Below are positions 4,808 through 12,129 of a DNA stretch of 12,325 bases, piece by piece. The notes below the pieces were generated by a model. That model saw only the letters and a list, made by a program, of their open reading frames with translations, was not told where the DNA came from and did not search any database. This DNA comes from an uncultured Spartobacteria bacterium (GTDB lineage Bacteria > Verrucomicrobiota > Verrucomicrobiia > Chthoniobacterales > JAATET01), in NCBI GenBank assembly GCA_937901895.1, contig CALGTD010000037.1, positions 1 through 12,325 of the forward strand, read 5' to 3'. A program made the translations under genes and the position numbers. How positions within the stretch are numbered: position 1 is the first letter of the stretch; every line of letters begins with the position of its first letter.

Positions 4808-6127
4808 GGCCGAAAGCGTGCTCTCGCTCCACTCAATATAGGCATACCACCTGATTGTAGTGGATGCCTGTCCAGTGATCGTGAGAGTGATCGCCTTCGT
4901 GGTATTATTGACCCCGAGCGAAATATCCCAACCGCTCGCTCCGCTGCCGTCCTCAATGTCTGTCCCTATCGTTTGAACGGTGGAGACGAGACTAACTGTT
5001 CCGCCGATCCGCTTGACCAAGAGTCGGCGGCGGTAGCTCGCACAAGCAGAGCCGTCGCTCTTCAGAGCTGTGACCTCAACGGTGCAATCATAAATCCGAT
5101 CGTCGTCGAGATTCGGTAGGATCGCGTGAGCTGCCGGTGTCGCATTCGTCGTGGAGGTGCGAAAGTAATACTGGTTTCGAGAAGCCTGTGTATGAGCGCC
5201 TCGTGACCATTGGCATTCGCGCGTGGCTCGAGCCCCTCTTCCACCGGCCCGGCTTCCGTCTCCGGAGGCTATCGTCCCGAATCCGTCAGCATGTGAGTAT
5301 TCACCCGTGGCCTGGGTCTGGTAGCCTTCGGCGCGCGAGTAATTCCCCGACGCGATTGTCTCGTTGCCGCAGGAATGTGCGACAGCTCCACTGGCTCGCG
5401 CTCCAATCCCAACGGCTCTCGAACCCCACCCTTCAGCGATACACTTTATGCCGTCCGCTACAGCGGCGTAGTTTGAGCTAACCGAGTCGAGGCCGTAAGC
5501 TCGAGCTCCATCAAAATCGTCGTTATTGACGCGCCCCGAACGAATGACTTCTGCAGGCTCGTTTCCCCCAACAAAGTCATCGGTAATCGCCGAGATATCC
5601 CATCCCGTATCGACCTCTATAACGAACTCGTCCTCCTCCGAGTTAATCGCTGTGATGGTGCCGACAAAAATTATATCGTAGCCGAAAAAGCGAACGAAAG
5701 CTCGATCGCCCTCCGCAAAGAATGCGGTCTTTGCCCCCTGATTTGGGTCGTCCTCGTGACGTTGCATTACGATCGTGCGACCATCGACCGAGGAGATTCT
5801 CCACACGGTATCGCTAATCTTTCCGATCGCACACCGAACACCGTCGAGAAACGCCGAGATGACTTGCTTAGTATCAAAAGACGCATCGATCGTCTGATGA
5901 GTTGCATTAGCCCCTAAAAAACCGGCAATCGAGTTATCCCGCACCTGGACGGGGATCCCGCCTCGCGCGACATCGTTGCCAAAAAACCACTGCCGAAGGG
6001 TTTTGTCGAAGCAGGCGCGTCCAGCTGCGATCACACCCATCGGGAGCGGATCTCCATTGCCATCCGTGTCCTGAATGGAAAGGCGCTGGTCTGTCGTTCC
6101 ACGTCGGAAACGTATCACGTTACTCAT
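4805..6127 (-). CDS. phage tail fibre/adhesin with YadA-head-like repeats
   Basis: The 440-aa product begins FRRGTTDQRLSIQDTDGNGD, a typical N-terminal attachment segment of tail fibres. Residues 205-315 form a run of about 14-residue repeats of the YadA/trimeric-autotransporter head type (for example AIASGNYSRAEG-like units: ASGNYSRAEGYQTQATGEYS). These fold into a trimeric left-handed beta-roll. The C-terminal domain (325-440, from TTNATPAAHAILPNL to TIRWYAYIEWSE) resembles the terminal domain of many phage tail proteins. It probably contacts the cell surface. The gene is clearly lower in GC than its neighbours, with many AT-ending codons, which suggests recent exchange. The start ATGAGTAA overlaps the protease stop by 8 nt, so translation is probably coupled. 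Confidence 0.8.
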   Translation of the reverse strand: MSNVIRFRRGTTDQRLSIQDTDGNGDPLPMGVIAAGRACFDKTLRQWFFGNDVARGGIPVQVRDNSIAGFLGANATHQTIDASFDTKQVISAFLDGVRCAIGKISDTVWRISSVDGRTIVMQRHEDDPNQGAKTAFFAEGDRAFVRFFGYDIIFVGTITAINSEEDEFVIEVDTGWDISAITDDFVGGNEPAEVIRSGRVNNDDFDGARAYGLDSVSSNYAAVADGIKCIAEGWGSRAVGIGARASGAVAHSCGNETIASGNYSRAEGYQTQATGEYSHADGFGTIASGDGSRAGGRGARATRECQWSRGAHTQASRNQYYFRTSTTNATPAAHAILPNLDDDRIYDCTVEVTALKSDGSACASYRRRLLVKRIGGTVSLVSTVQTIGTDIEDGSGASGWDISLGVNNTTKAITLTITGQASTTIRWYAYIEWSESTLSA

Positions 6128-7445
6128 ATGCGTTGAAGGAGCTGAGGTTTGATGTAGTGAGCGTGTATCCGGTGGAGATGCCGTGCGCCGCGTCGATCGA
6201 GGCGATCAGTGCATCGAGTTGCGATCTGCGCGACGCGAGGTCGGTTCCCAAGCCTTGGGTTTGACTGGCGAACGTCCAAACCGTGATCAGACAAAATCCA
6301 TCCGGCAAAAGCAGGCCAACCGGATTCCCCGAGTCGCCGCCGACGATCGCCTCGCTCCACGGTCGTTCCTGACTGGCTTCGCTCGGTCGCCGCGCGGCTT
6401 GATAGTCATCGTTGTTACTGGTGGCCGCCCAGTGCATCACGAGCGCCTTTTCTTCCTGATCCAGCGCAAGCAGCGGAATCGCTTCGAGGATCGGGACGTA
6501 GGTTCTCCAATTCTCGGGCAGCACCTTTGCCGGCGTGATCGTCGACGGAAGTGCGTCGTCGAGTAAGCCAATCGTGAGGTCCGGCAGGTAGCCGGAGAAG
6601 GGCGTGAGATGCTGGACGCGCACAATCGTTCGAACAACGAAGGCGCCGTCCTGCGTCACAAATCCCACCATCGTTCCAACCGGGAAATGTGAAGCGGTGT
6701 GCCGCGCGATCAGCACGTGTTGCGGAGTCAGCGGAGTTACAGAGAATTTCGGCGACCAGCTCCCGCCGGGCTCGCGGTAAGCAGGAGAGAGGCAGGTGAG
6801 ATCGTAACCCGCCGCCCAGCAGTCTGGATTTCGCACGTAAACGCCTGCGCCTGGGTTCTGCGTCGTGAATATCCGCAACGAATCCGACGGACTCTTTCCC
6901 TCCAGATTGGGAAGCACAGCCTCGGCGGCCGCCGCCGCGAGCGAGCCTTCGACGAATCCCGCGAAAACAGGTGTCGGTGACGCGATATCGATAGCGATCG
7001 GCAACGTGATCGACCGCTGCAGCAACCCATCGCTTGCCGTGATCGTCACATTTCCAGCGGAGACACCGCGCACCTCGCCGTCTTTGACCGTAGCGACTTC
7101 TGGGAAATTGGATTCCCATGCAATGGGGCGCAGACCGCGCACACGGATCGCGGAAATATCGTAATCGTCAATGGTTCGCGCAGCCGGCCGAATCTCGTAG
7201 AAGTGGCTGCGGTCCTGCATGATCGACGGAGGAGTCGCCTCCAGCGCGCGTTTCGTTCGCCGGACCACCTCCAAGTCGAACCAGCTCGACATCCCCGCGT
7301 CATCTCCCTCGTCGAATTCGTAGACAACCTCTGGTTCTGGAGAAGAACCCCCAAGATCCCCCTCGTCCCAAGGATTGTTGCCGAGATCCCCCTCGTCGAA
7401 GTCCTTCGGAGCGGTCCCGCGAAACATGATTATTGCCTCACTCAT
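6120..7445 (-). CDS. trypsin-like serine protease with Big2-like domain in tail operon
   Basis: This 441-aa protein has no signal peptide. Residues 16-50 carry three DEGD-type repeats (DFDEGDLG, WDEGDLG, FDEGDDAG). Residues 98-140 (IRVRGLRPIAW...VSAGNVTITASDG) match a Big2-like immunoglobulin domain. Residues 190-400 match the chymotrypsin fold: His249 in VLIARHTASHF, Asp289 in LPDLTIGLLD, and Ser372 in IVGGDSGNP. All three catalytic residues are present, so it is probably active. Candidate targets are the virion's own proteins or host surface proteins. ATG 7445 is chosen because AAGGGG lies upstream and ATGAGTGA gives an 8-nt overlap with the preceding gene; an ATG at 7472 would add MTTTKGISA. 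GC is lower than in the upstream operon genes. Confidence 0.8.
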   Translation of the reverse strand: MSEAIIMFRGTAPKDFDEGDLGNNPWDEGDLGGSSPEPEVVYEFDEGDDAGMSSWFDLEVVRRTKRALEATPPSIMQDRSHFYEIRPAARTIDDYDISAIRVRGLRPIAWESNFPEVATVKDGEVRGVSAGNVTITASDGLLQRSITLPIAIDIASPTPVFAGFVEGSLAAAAAEAVLPNLEGKSPSDSLRIFTTQNPGAGVYVRNPDCWAAGYDLTCLSPAYREPGGSWSPKFSVTPLTPQHVLIARHTASHFPVGTMVGFVTQDGAFVVRTIVRVQHLTPFSGYLPDLTIGLLDDALPSTITPAKVLPENWRTYVPILEAIPLLALDQEEKALVMHWAATSNNDDYQAARRPSEASQERPWSEAIVGGDSGNPVGLLLPDGFCLITVWTFASQTQGLGTDLASRRSQLDALIASIDAAHGISTGYTLTTSNLSSFNAYE

Positions 7446-7464
7446 CGCCGAGATCCCCTTCGTC
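7303..7464 (-). repeat. DEGDLG-coding repeat copies spanning a gene junction
   Basis: Near-identical DNA units encoding DEGD(L)G lie at 7447-7464, 7381-7398 and 7351-7368, and a diverged one at about 7303-7320. The first closes the 203-aa protein (YDEGDLGDE); the other three are in the protease N-terminus. The shared core is CGAGATCCCC on the + strand, changed to CAAGATCCCC in the 7351 copy. Confidence 0.7.
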
Positions 7465-8049
7465 GTAGTCAAGCGTCAGAGGCGGCAATAAATCGGACCG
7501 AATGCCGTCTTGATCGAAAAGATCTGCAGCCAGCGCATAACGAGCATCACTCTGCGTCGCGTTGTAAAAATCATCCCCCGTCACGCCGCTCTCGCCGGCG
7601 GTGGAGATGCCGCTCGGGCGGCATTCGCCGACCCCCCAGCACGCCAGCGACTGTCCGCCGGTCGTCGTGATCGCAAGCTCCCACCACAGTTTTCCGCGCC
7701 ACTTCGCGACGATCCGCCAGTTCGTCTCTTCGGCCGCGAGCACGATCGTGAAATGTTGCGCCTCCCGCGCCTTCCACTGCGTCAGCGTGAGATCCGCGTT
7801 CATCTCCTCCGCCGCGATCGTCTTCGTCGCGAGCAGCTGCCCGGTCGCATCGTCCTTCCGGACTACGAATTTCGCGCTCTCGAAATTCGCGATATCCCGC
7901 AGCGTCTTCGACGCGAGAAATGCGGCAAAGCGAAGCTCCATCCGCGACCCTTGCGGCACGATCAACGGCCCCGCGCCGAAGGCATCCTCCGCCGCGTCGG
8001 GATTGTTCGGAAATACCTCGAACCAGTAGGCCCTTCCGTCGACGATCAT
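7438..8049 (-). CDS. phage tail/fibre-associated protein, 203 aa
   Basis: The start is taken at the ATG that overlaps the previous stop as ATGA (8046-8049); the frame upstream is an Arg/Gly-rich shadow. Residues 30-125 look like a beta-sandwich. A low-complexity Gly/Ser linker then leads to FYNATQSDARYALAADLF (161-178), a version of the 'YTKxQsDARYA' motif common in tail fibres just before trimer or adapter regions. The protein ends LDYDEGDLGDE, a motif repeated in the following protease, which suggests the two products share a binding partner. A structural tail role is likely; the exact role is unknown. Confidence 0.68.
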   Translation of the reverse strand: MIVDGRAYWFEVFPNNPDAAEDAFGAGPLIVPQGSRMELRFAAFLASKTLRDIANFESAKFVVRKDDATGQLLATKTIAAEEMNADLTLTQWKAREAQHFTIVLAAEETNWRIVAKWRGKLWWELAITTTGGQSLACWGVGECRPSGISTAGESGVTGDDFYNATQSDARYALAADLFDQDGIRSDLLPPLTLDYDEGDLGDE

Positions 8050-9260
8050 CGCAGGCCTTCGGCGTTGATGCGCACCACTTCCTGGAACGCCGTCCACACG
8101 CGGCCGCCTTTCGTGAGTTCCAGCTCGAGCGTGAGATTGCGATTCGAGCGCCCCTGCATCGCCCAGCGCATGTTCGTGCTGTCGAGATCCAACTCGTAGC
8201 TCTTGCCCGCTCCGAAGACGAGCGTCTCCGCGCTGATCTCGAGATCCTCGGGCGGAAGCGACTTGTCGAGAACGATCTCGTAGCGAAACCACTCCGGTCC
8301 CGCCTCCAGCTGCGTCACGGTCACATTGCCCTCGCCGATGCCGGAGAGTTCTTCGAGCGCGGAGCGGATCTCGTCCGCCGTCGCGTTGAAGGAAAGCGGT
8401 CCCGTCTGCTCCTCGTCAAAGCTCAGGAAATAGGTGCCCCGGTAGCAGCACGGGCCAATCACGAGACTCCAGATCGCGGCCTCCTCGTCCTGCACGCCGA
8501 GATGCACGTTGTCGATCATCTCAGACGGATCGGGCACCGTGATCGCCGTCGCGCTCGTCGTGATCGCCGGCGGATCCGGCTTCAGCCACAGCGTGAAGAG
8601 CACGTCCGTCTCGACCTCATTACCCGCCTGCAGCACGTCCACGACGGCCGAGGAATCCGGGTAAAGCCCATCGGTGATCACCGCCGGCGTGTATTCGCGC
8701 TTCTGCGAGCCGCGAAAGAGCAGCAACCCGCTCTTGTCGTCCTTCGTAACCGTGAAGGTCACCGGCAGATTCTCCTTGCCCAGCTTCGCGGCATTCACGG
8801 CGGACTGGATTTCCGTCGGCGTAGCCGTGGCGGAGATCGGCGCCGTCACGCGGCAGACCGCGCTGTTGTGCGACCAGTCGGCCGGCGTCGTGCCCGTCGC
8901 CTGGAAGATCGTGCCGGTCGCATTGCCGCCACCGACGTTCGAGAAGTCGTCGCCGGCCTGGTAGAAGACGATCTCATACCAGTCACCCACGACCAGCGCC
9001 GCATTGTTGAACGTGGCGGTGTCCCGGTTCGAGAGCTGGAAGACGCCACCGCTCGCGGCGTTGGACTTCATGTCGGGAATCGTGAGCCCCAGCCGCACGG
9101 TCGTGGTGCCGTCGGCGTAGTCCGGATCGTCCGAGTAGATTCGGAATCGCACTTTCTTGTCCCCCTCGACGAGGGCCGCCACGCGGGCGCCCTGCCGGTT
9201 TGACAAGTCGGTCAGCAATTCGTCTTCCTGCTGCCCAAAGAATAGGACGCGATCAGCCAT
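8046..9260 (-). CDS. beta-rich phage tail protein with NATA/NVTVT modules, 404 aa
   Basis: The start is taken at MADRVLFFGQQ (9260); a TTG at 9281 would add seven residues and sits inside a hairpin. Two modules of one repeat type are visible: about residues 142-171 (ISATATPTEIQSAVNA ... VTFTVT) and 288-316 (LSFNATADEIRSALEELSG ... NVTVT). Such modules occur singly or in tandem in phage and surface proteins of Verrucomicrobiota and Planctomycetota, as far as I recall. The C-terminal 60 residues (NLTLELELTKGGRVWTAFQE) resemble the end of phage tail proteins. It is probably a virion structural protein, perhaps a baseplate or fibre linker. It overlaps the next gene by 4 nt (ATGA). Confidence 0.68.
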   Translation of the reverse strand: MADRVLFFGQQEDELLTDLSNRQGARVAALVEGDKKVRFRIYSDDPDYADGTTTVRLGLTIPDMKSNAASGGVFQLSNRDTATFNNAALVVGDWYEIVFYQAGDDFSNVGGGNATGTIFQATGTTPADWSHNSAVCRVTAPISATATPTEIQSAVNAAKLGKENLPVTFTVTKDDKSGLLLFRGSQKREYTPAVITDGLYPDSSAVVDVLQAGNEVETDVLFTLWLKPDPPAITTSATAITVPDPSEMIDNVHLGVQDEEAAIWSLVIGPCCYRGTYFLSFDEEQTGPLSFNATADEIRSALEELSGIGEGNVTVTQLEAGPEWFRYEIVLDKSLPPEDLEISAETLVFGAGKSYELDLDSTNMRWAMQGRSNRNLTLELELTKGGRVWTAFQEVVRINAEGLR

Positions 9261-9265
9261 TTCGG

Positions 9266-9313
9266 CTCGGCGCACTGTCAACCGAGGCGACGGACAGTGC
9301 GAATGTCCGCACT
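9266..9313 (-). promoter_or_regulatory. Three mutually exclusive hairpins in the only loose gap of the tail operon
   Basis: Within the 51-nt gap, CTCGG (9266-9270) pairs with CCGAG (9282-9286). GCACTGTC (9272-9279) pairs with GACAGTGC (9293-9300). AGTGCG (9296-9301) pairs with CGCACT (9308-9313). Neighbouring pairs exclude each other. The first stem covers the approach to the ATG at 9260, which has no Shine-Dalgarno sequence. The layout fits a translational or attenuation switch, but that is inference. Confidence 0.4.
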
Positions 9314-9638
9314 ATCGACGGCTCCGCATCTCTTCAATCGCTGCTCTGAACAGCGCGCGCGCCCGGGATCCATCCACCGCGTGACCGCGCTTCGAGGCCT
9401 CCTCGAGGATCCAGCCCACGATCGTCGCCCGCCGTCGCCAGCAACCCCCCCAGCCCCAGCCGTCCCTCCTGCGCCGCCGCCGGTCGCACGGCACGCACGC
9501 CCGCTCGCCGGAAATCGCGTGTATCACCGCCGCCAGCAGATCGCCCGGCTCCGCCCGTCTCGGGCGCTGGCAGTCGGCAAAGAGCCGCTTTTTGCGTTCG
9601 ACCTCCTCAGTCGTGAGTGTATAGCCGTTGTGCGTCAT
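9312..9638 (-). CDS. small basic Cys-knuckle phage protein, 108 aa
   Basis: The product begins MTHNGYTLTTEEVERKKRLF. It has a Cys cluster, C48-x2-C51 in ACVPCDRR and C66 in GWGGCWRRR, followed by ATIVGWILEEASKRG. I associate the pattern 'C-x2-C...W..C...R..I..WL.EEA.KRG' with small proteins in phage structural operons, probably zinc-binding. The role is unknown. A run of six Arg (53-58) makes it strongly basic. Its ATG overlaps the preceding stop by 4 nt (ATGA). Confidence 0.68.
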   Translation of the reverse strand: MTHNGYTLTTEEVERKKRLFADCQRPRRAEPGDLLAAVIHAISGERACVPCDRRRRRRDGWGWGGCWRRRATIVGWILEEASKRGHAVDGSRARALFRAAIEEMRSRR

Positions 9639-10207
9639 GCGATCGTGACCGTCGCGGAAATGGCGTATGCCTCGCCCCCGTCCAGCGTCCCGCTGTCAGA
9701 GAGATGGTGCGTGCCGACGACTTCATTCGCCGTGACATCCGCACTGTAGAGCTCGAGCACGTCCACGACGCCCGTGGTCCGGCAGCGCACCCGGATCGTG
9801 TAGACGCAGCGGCCATCTTCGTTCGTCGTGCCCGCGATCTCGACCGTCAACCAGGCGGGAAATTCATCGGAACTCGACGGTCCGCAGGGCGGATCCGGAT
9901 CCGGCGAGTCGATGTCGATCTTGTTCGAACCGTGCGCCGGCGCGGGATCGCCAAAGTCGCTCACAAACGAGAAAACCGAGCACGTCCCGCAGCAGTATTC
10001 CTCCGCGTGAAACTGCCCGTTTACCGGCGAGACCCCGGAAGCCGCCTTCTCCCAGCTCGCCTCCGCCTCCGCGGCTTCGTTGATCTCGTTTCCGGAGCAC
10101 ACGTCCTCCCCGTGATAGCTCGCGCTCGCGACCAGCGAGACTGTGACCGAGGAGATCTTCGACTCATACGGCCCAAGACACCGCCCGAGAATGTTGTCGC
10201 CTGGCAT
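9635..10207 (-). CDS. Cys-rich probable tail protein, 190 aa
   Basis: The start MPGDNILGRC (10207) gives a TGATG junction with the upstream gene. Eight Cys are spread over the protein (10, 37, 72, 73, 76, 108, 134, 142), including a CCGTC cluster, unusual for a cytoplasmically made phage protein and perhaps metal-binding. An acidic Pro-rich linker (SPDPDPPCGPSSSDEFP, 101-117) leads to a C-terminal beta domain (LTVEIAGTTNEDG ... AYAISATVTIA). No family was recognised; the operon position argues for a virion or tail component. Confidence 0.65.
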   Translation of the reverse strand: MPGDNILGRCLGPYESKISSVTVSLVASASYHGEDVCSGNEINEAAEAEASWEKAASGVSPVNGQFHAEEYCCGTCSVFSFVSDFGDPAPAHGSNKIDIDSPDPDPPCGPSSSDEFPAWLTVEIAGTTNEDGRCVYTIRVRCRTTGVVDVLELYSADVTANEVVGTHHLSDSGTLDGGEAYAISATVTIA

Positions 10208-10797
10208 CACGTTCCCCAGAGCCACTCGCCGCCGCAATACGTGCAATAGAGCGAACCGCGCGCGATCTGCCCGATGTTCACCACACCGTCCTGCACACTG
10301 AACGTGGCGATCCTCGCAATCCCCAACGTCTCGCTCGAGACCGGGAAGCTCGCCGCCATCGTGATCTGCCCCGTCGTCAGCGCGCCGGTCGAGCTGTTGC
10401 GATCGACCGGGCAGTAGACGACGCCACTGCCAGACACCGGCAGAATGAGCGGCGGCGTGTCGCCGGGGTGAAAGTTCCCGGGTGTCTGATCCGCCACCCC
10501 GCCGTAGACGATCCGCACATGCGTGCCGCCGCCGCCGTCAGCCGGCACCGCCTGCTTCACGCGCAACGGATGGTCCGGCTGCACGCCCGATGCCTCGCTC
10601 CAGATTTCGAGGCCGTCCTTTGTCACCACGCCGCGCAGCCCGCACCCTGGCGGGAAGATCGGCGCGTTTGCCCGCGCGGCGGCCAGATACTCGCGCACGA
10701 AATCGGTGTCATACCACGCCACCCCACCCGGCGGCGGATCCGCCGGAAAGACGGTGGCTCCATTTGTGCGCGCAACCGTGCGTGCCTCCTCGCTCAT
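10207..10797 (-). CDS. probable tail protein, 196 aa, unknown
   Basis: The N-terminal third is globular (GVVTKDGLEIWSEASGVQ). Residues 92-180 are beta-rich (THVRIVYGGVADQTPG ... GVVYCPVDRNSSTGALTTGQ ... ARIATFSVQDGVVNIGQIARGS). It ends CTYCGGEWLWGT, with a C-x2-C pair and aromatic residues. A beta-rich body with 'V-V-N-I-x-Q-I-x-R-G-S' near the end resembles short modules repeated in phage tail proteins, but I cannot name it. It overlaps the preceding gene by 4 nt (ATGA) and the next by 1 nt (TGATG). Confidence 0.65.
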   Translation of the reverse strand: MSEEARTVARTNGATVFPADPPPGGVAWYDTDFVREYLAAARANAPIFPPGCGLRGVVTKDGLEIWSEASGVQPDHPLRVKQAVPADGGGGTHVRIVYGGVADQTPGNFHPGDTPPLILPVSGSGVVYCPVDRNSSTGALTTGQITMAASFPVSSETLGIARIATFSVQDGVVNIGQIARGSLYCTYCGGEWLWGT

Positions 10798-11582
10798 ACG
10801 CGGCTGAGCCTCCGGAAGAACGTGTCGTCGATGTTGCAGCCCTCCAGCGCGATCGTGCGCACCGTGCGTTGCACCGCGTTGGCCTCCAGCGCCTCGGGCG
10901 TCTGGTTGTCGGGGCTGATCCCCGGCGCGATGCCCGACAGCGCGTTGCTGATCAACGTCGCGCCCTTCACCTTGTCGCCGACGATTGAGGCCTGGAACGT
11001 CAGCGCCGCCATCACGAGCGGATTGAACGCCGTGCGACAGATCTTGTAGGGCCCGTGCCGCTCAAGCACCTCGTTGCGAAACACCGCGAGCGTGTTCGAA
11101 AAATCGTGACCCTTGAGCTTCACCAGCCGGTTGACGAGCTGTGAATTCTCCGGCTCCTGCAGGCCGTAGTGGATCGACTGCACGTAGACGACGTCGTAGT
11201 TGAGCGTGAGCGTGCGCAGGCCCTCGGCCGCGAGCTGCTGCTGGCGCCCGTCGACCGCCTCGATCCACGCGTCGGGCAGATTCGGGAAATCAAGACTCCC
11301 GATGAAGGTGGCGCGGATCCGCCCCACCCCCGACCACGACGCGACGCCATCCACCTGCCCGGGCAGCAGATACATGCCAGGCAGATTCGGGTGCTCCGCA
11401 TACGGCGGGAACGATTCGCGAATCCACTGGTCCAGCTTCTCCTGCGTCTGCAGCTCGCCCTGCAGGCACGCAAACGTGCTGCTCACCAGATCCAGCCTTC
11501 CAGGACCCGCTGCCGGCATCCGCCGCCGATCGCCCATCTGCTCGAGCAGCGCGTCGGTCGTCTTTTCCCACGTGTTCGTCAT
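10794..11582 (-). CDS. phage structural-operon protein, 262 aa, unknown
   Basis: The start MTNTWEKTTDALLEQMGDRR (11582) is preceded by two AAAGG motifs and overlaps the previous stop as ATGA. The protein is mixed alpha/beta with no clear TM segment or repeat. Distinct stretches are YAEHPNLPGMYLLPGQVDGV (61-80) and TLTLNYDVVYVQS. The C-terminus (ALEGCNIDDTFFRRLSRV) is basic. An upstream in-frame extension is low-complexity and overlaps the preceding gene. No family was recognised; the position at the head of the visible tail operon suggests a baseplate or tail-tip protein. Confidence 0.65.
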   Translation of the reverse strand: MTNTWEKTTDALLEQMGDRRRMPAAGPGRLDLVSSTFACLQGELQTQEKLDQWIRESFPPYAEHPNLPGMYLLPGQVDGVASWSGVGRIRATFIGSLDFPNLPDAWIEAVDGRQQQLAAEGLRTLTLNYDVVYVQSIHYGLQEPENSQLVNRLVKLKGHDFSNTLAVFRNEVLERHGPYKICRTAFNPLVMAALTFQASIVGDKVKGATLISNALSGIAPGISPDNQTPEALEANAVQRTVRTIALEGCNIDDTFFRRLSRV

Positions 11583-11815
11583 GATCCCTTTCCTTTCACC
11601 ACGCGCTCGGGCAGTCGCTGGTTGAGAATCGTCCACACGTCGCCGATCGTCTTGCCCGCGCCGACGGCCGCCTCCTCGCGTGCGCGAACCGCCCCGGGAC
11701 TCGTCTCCCCGGCCGCGTCCTGCATCCCCTGCTGCGCCTCCGAGGGCTTCCGCCCAAAACGCTCGTCCGCCAACGCTTCGGCCGCGCTCTTCGTCCCCCG
11801 CGCCGCCGCATCCAT
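11579..11815 (-). CDS. C-terminal repeat protein, probably truncated upstream
   Basis: The ATG at 11815 (MDAAARGTKSAAEALADERF) is the only conventional start in this frame before a TGA at 11999-12001. The coding pattern clearly runs further upstream, however. A two-copy repeat AAEQLAEQRFGARQS / AAEALADERFGRKPS has its first copy encoded at about 11819-11863, outside the ORF, preceded by a charged segment (ALDRAREERRKERGLGG). The visible gene is therefore probably the end of a longer helical protein whose start has been lost near 11,930-12,000. Ala/Glu/Arg-rich helical repeats before tail genes recall the ends of tape-measure or internal virion proteins, but this is a guess. It overlaps the next gene by 4 nt. 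Confidence 0.55.
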   Translation of the reverse strand: MDAAARGTKSAAEALADERFGRKPSEAQQGMQDAAGETSPGAVRAREEAAVGAGKTIGDVWTILNQRLPERVVKGKGS

Positions 11816-11935
11816 CGTGCTCTGCCGCGCGCCAAAGCGCTGCTCCGCCAGCTGCTCTGCCGCGCCCGTGCTGCCAGCCCGGCTCGTGCGAGTCTCGCCG
11901 CCGAGACCGCGCTCCTTCCGCCGCTCCTCGCGCGC

Positions 11936-12085
11936 GCGATCGAGCGCGGGGCCGAGGACACCCAGGGGATCAACGCCACCCTCGTGGACCGGGTCGAGTC
12001 AGCGGCGACGAACTTCCTGGGCGAGGGACAGGAGCTTCAGGGCGCCTACCAGAGAGGCTACGAGGCCGGCCGCGAGTCCGGCTGA
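11936..12085 (+). pseudogene. C-terminal fragment of an unknown + strand protein
   Basis: A + strand frame reading AIERGAEDTQGINATLVDRV, then ESAATNFLGEGQELQGAYQ and RGYEAGRESG, ends in a TGA at 12083-12085. Codon choice looks coding, whereas the minus frame on the same bases hits a stop at 11999-12001. No ATG is seen upstream; the only in-frame start is a GTG at 11984, which would give 33 aa. It is probably the 3' end of the gene preceding the fumarase-like gene, cut at the junction with the phage sequence. Confidence 0.4.
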
Positions 12086-12129
12086 AAGACTGTCCGGGAC
12101 CGCAGACCAAAGTCCGAAAGGCGTTCGAA

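Noticed and set aside
7920..9203. 427-aa open frame on the + strand
   Set aside because: It is antisense to two tail genes joined by an ATGA overlap. The product is Arg/His-rich low-complexity without domains.
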